Positions 19,901-20,916 of a stretch of 20,916 bases of DNA are shown here, in pieces (the stretch's first letter is position 1; every line of letters starts with the position of its first letter). The notes under the pieces were generated by a model that did not search any database, had not been told where the DNA came from, and saw nothing but the letters and a program-made list of their open reading frames with translations. The position numbers were made by a program, and so were the translations under genes. The DNA comes from Stemphylium vesicarium (Eukaryota; Ascomycota; Dothideomycetes; Pleosporales; Pleosporaceae). The stretch covers positions 1-20,916 of the forward strand of contig QXCR01000302.1 of NCBI GenBank assembly GCA_004380135.1, given 5' to 3'.

Positions 19901-20916
19901 ATGCACAAACGAGGAGGGATCAGGGCAGAAACTCATGGTCTGGCTAATTCCGCGCGTCTTCTTTGGTTAACGACGACACAAACTGCTTGTCAGACCGATG
20001 ACGGTGCGTAGAAGTGCTCAGAAACAAAGAAAACGGGCGAGTTGGCGGAGATGTGTTGTCCATGCGAAGGATGCGGAGGGAATGTGTTTCGCATGAATGT
20101 GGCAGCCGAAACAGTATTGGGTCACTGAAGTGGCCGGGACAACAATGTGCTGATCCGGAGGAACAACAGGACAGCAGGATTTTGGCTCTCAGTATCAGAT
20201 ACGCCATGCATCTCGCTCGGCTGAGGAAGGCGCGGCGACGATGCCACATGAAGGCAAGCATATGAAGCATACTTCACGCCCTATGACGCAGGGAGAGGGG
20301 TACGGGTCAGCCTTCGTGGAACGCTCGATCTCGGATCGCGGCAGTTGCTGCTCGTCGTGCAAGAGAGGCTGAACTTGGTACGCATTGAGCGTGTCATTGA
20401 TTGACAGAGCCTACAGACGTAGCACCCACGCGTGTAAAGCGTGAACGTGCTATAGCGCGGCCTTTGTTGTTTTAATCATCTGTGTGCATTAGATAACTAC
20501 CCACCGGCGCCACCCAGCCTTAAGAACAGCAGCTATGCTGGGAAAGCTACCAACAAAGGCATAAAACGCCGCGTTGTTCCAATTGGCACAACAAGGTGTA
20601 ATAATACGACTATCTCCGGACTATTGGGTTGCAACGTCCGCTAGTCGCAACTTCCATCGATCGAATGAGCGGTGACGAGAGAGTAGCAAAAGGACCGATA
20701 TCACATGCATGGTAAGCGTAATACCCTGAGATCAGCAAAGTGGGGAGCGACAAAACAAGAGCAACATCAAAGAAGACTCAGACCGGCTCGTCGAATGGCA
20801 GCAGGCGACGACGTTGTCAGCGCGACGGCATGGCTAGCAAGGCCGATAGAGCGGCCCAGCGCTAGACGAAACCCACGAGAGTGTTGAGAAGCGCCTTGCG
20901 ACCCTCCTTGCCCCCC
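16944..20916. other. Gene-poor right end, about 4 kb
   Basis: No protein family, RNA gene or transposon is recognised. An E-box, ATCACGTGCT, lies at 17674-17683. Minus-strand frames at 18411-18767 and 18933-19193 are in the same phase, and the second encodes a hydrophobic segment (LLAVAAMAAALMFIVMAGV). Two stops separate them and no convincing intron joins them in frame. A 9-bp inverted repeat, CCTTTGTTG at 20461-20469 and CAACAAAGG at 20551-20559, lies near the end. The region could be promoter/spacer, a decayed gene, or genes too diverged to see. Confidence 0.4.

Noticed and set aside
20461..20559. 9-bp inverted repeat as a MITE candidate
   Set aside because: The repeat is short, flanked by no target duplication and the intervening 81 bp show no further symmetry.

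Overview
The window looks like nuclear DNA of a filamentous ascomycete, most likely a Dothideomycete (Pleosporales-like). Three things suggest this: short introns (48-69 bp) with GTATGT/GTGAGT donors and CTGAC/CTAAT-type branch sites; protein families typical of these fungi (a microsomal P450, an HMT1-type ABC transporter, a fungal LAMTOR1-like protein, a small Cys-rich CGDWKWG protein); and a hAT transposon with RIP-compatible stop codons. The taxonomic placement is inference from protein character, not a database match.

Layout. 1-1629 (minus): 5' part of a hAT-family transposase pseudogene, cut by the window edge, with three in-frame stops and no frameshift. 1690-1980: repeat-rich subterminal region of that element. 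2511-4283 (minus): three-exon cytochrome P450, reconstructed to 548 residues. 5220-7895 (minus): intronless 891-residue half-size ABC transporter of the HMT1/ABCB6 type. 7896-10569: long gene-free interval with a compact cluster of nested inverted repeats near 9237-9306. 10570-12021 (plus): 483-residue nuclear-looking protein with a CxxC zinc module. 12612-13166 (minus): three-exon gene for a 149-residue LAMTOR1/p18-type Ragulator scaffold whose first 17-codon exon encodes the lipid-anchor motif. A perfect GTCACGTGAC palindrome lies 247 bp upstream of its start. 16517-16852 (minus): 111-residue small Cys-rich protein with a well-formed intron in its 5' leader. The intervals 13425-16516 and 16944-20916 hold no gene I can support.

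The genes do not form an evident cluster. The P450 and the ABC transporter share a strand but are 0.94 kb apart. The transporter looks like a vacuolar/organelle housekeeping type rather than a metabolite exporter. The most interesting link is LAMTOR1, which tethers nutrient signalling (Rag GTPases/TORC1) to the vacuole, together with its CLEAR-like/Cbf1-type E-box: a possible lysosome-gene regulatory logic in a fungus. The ABC transporter may act in the same compartment.
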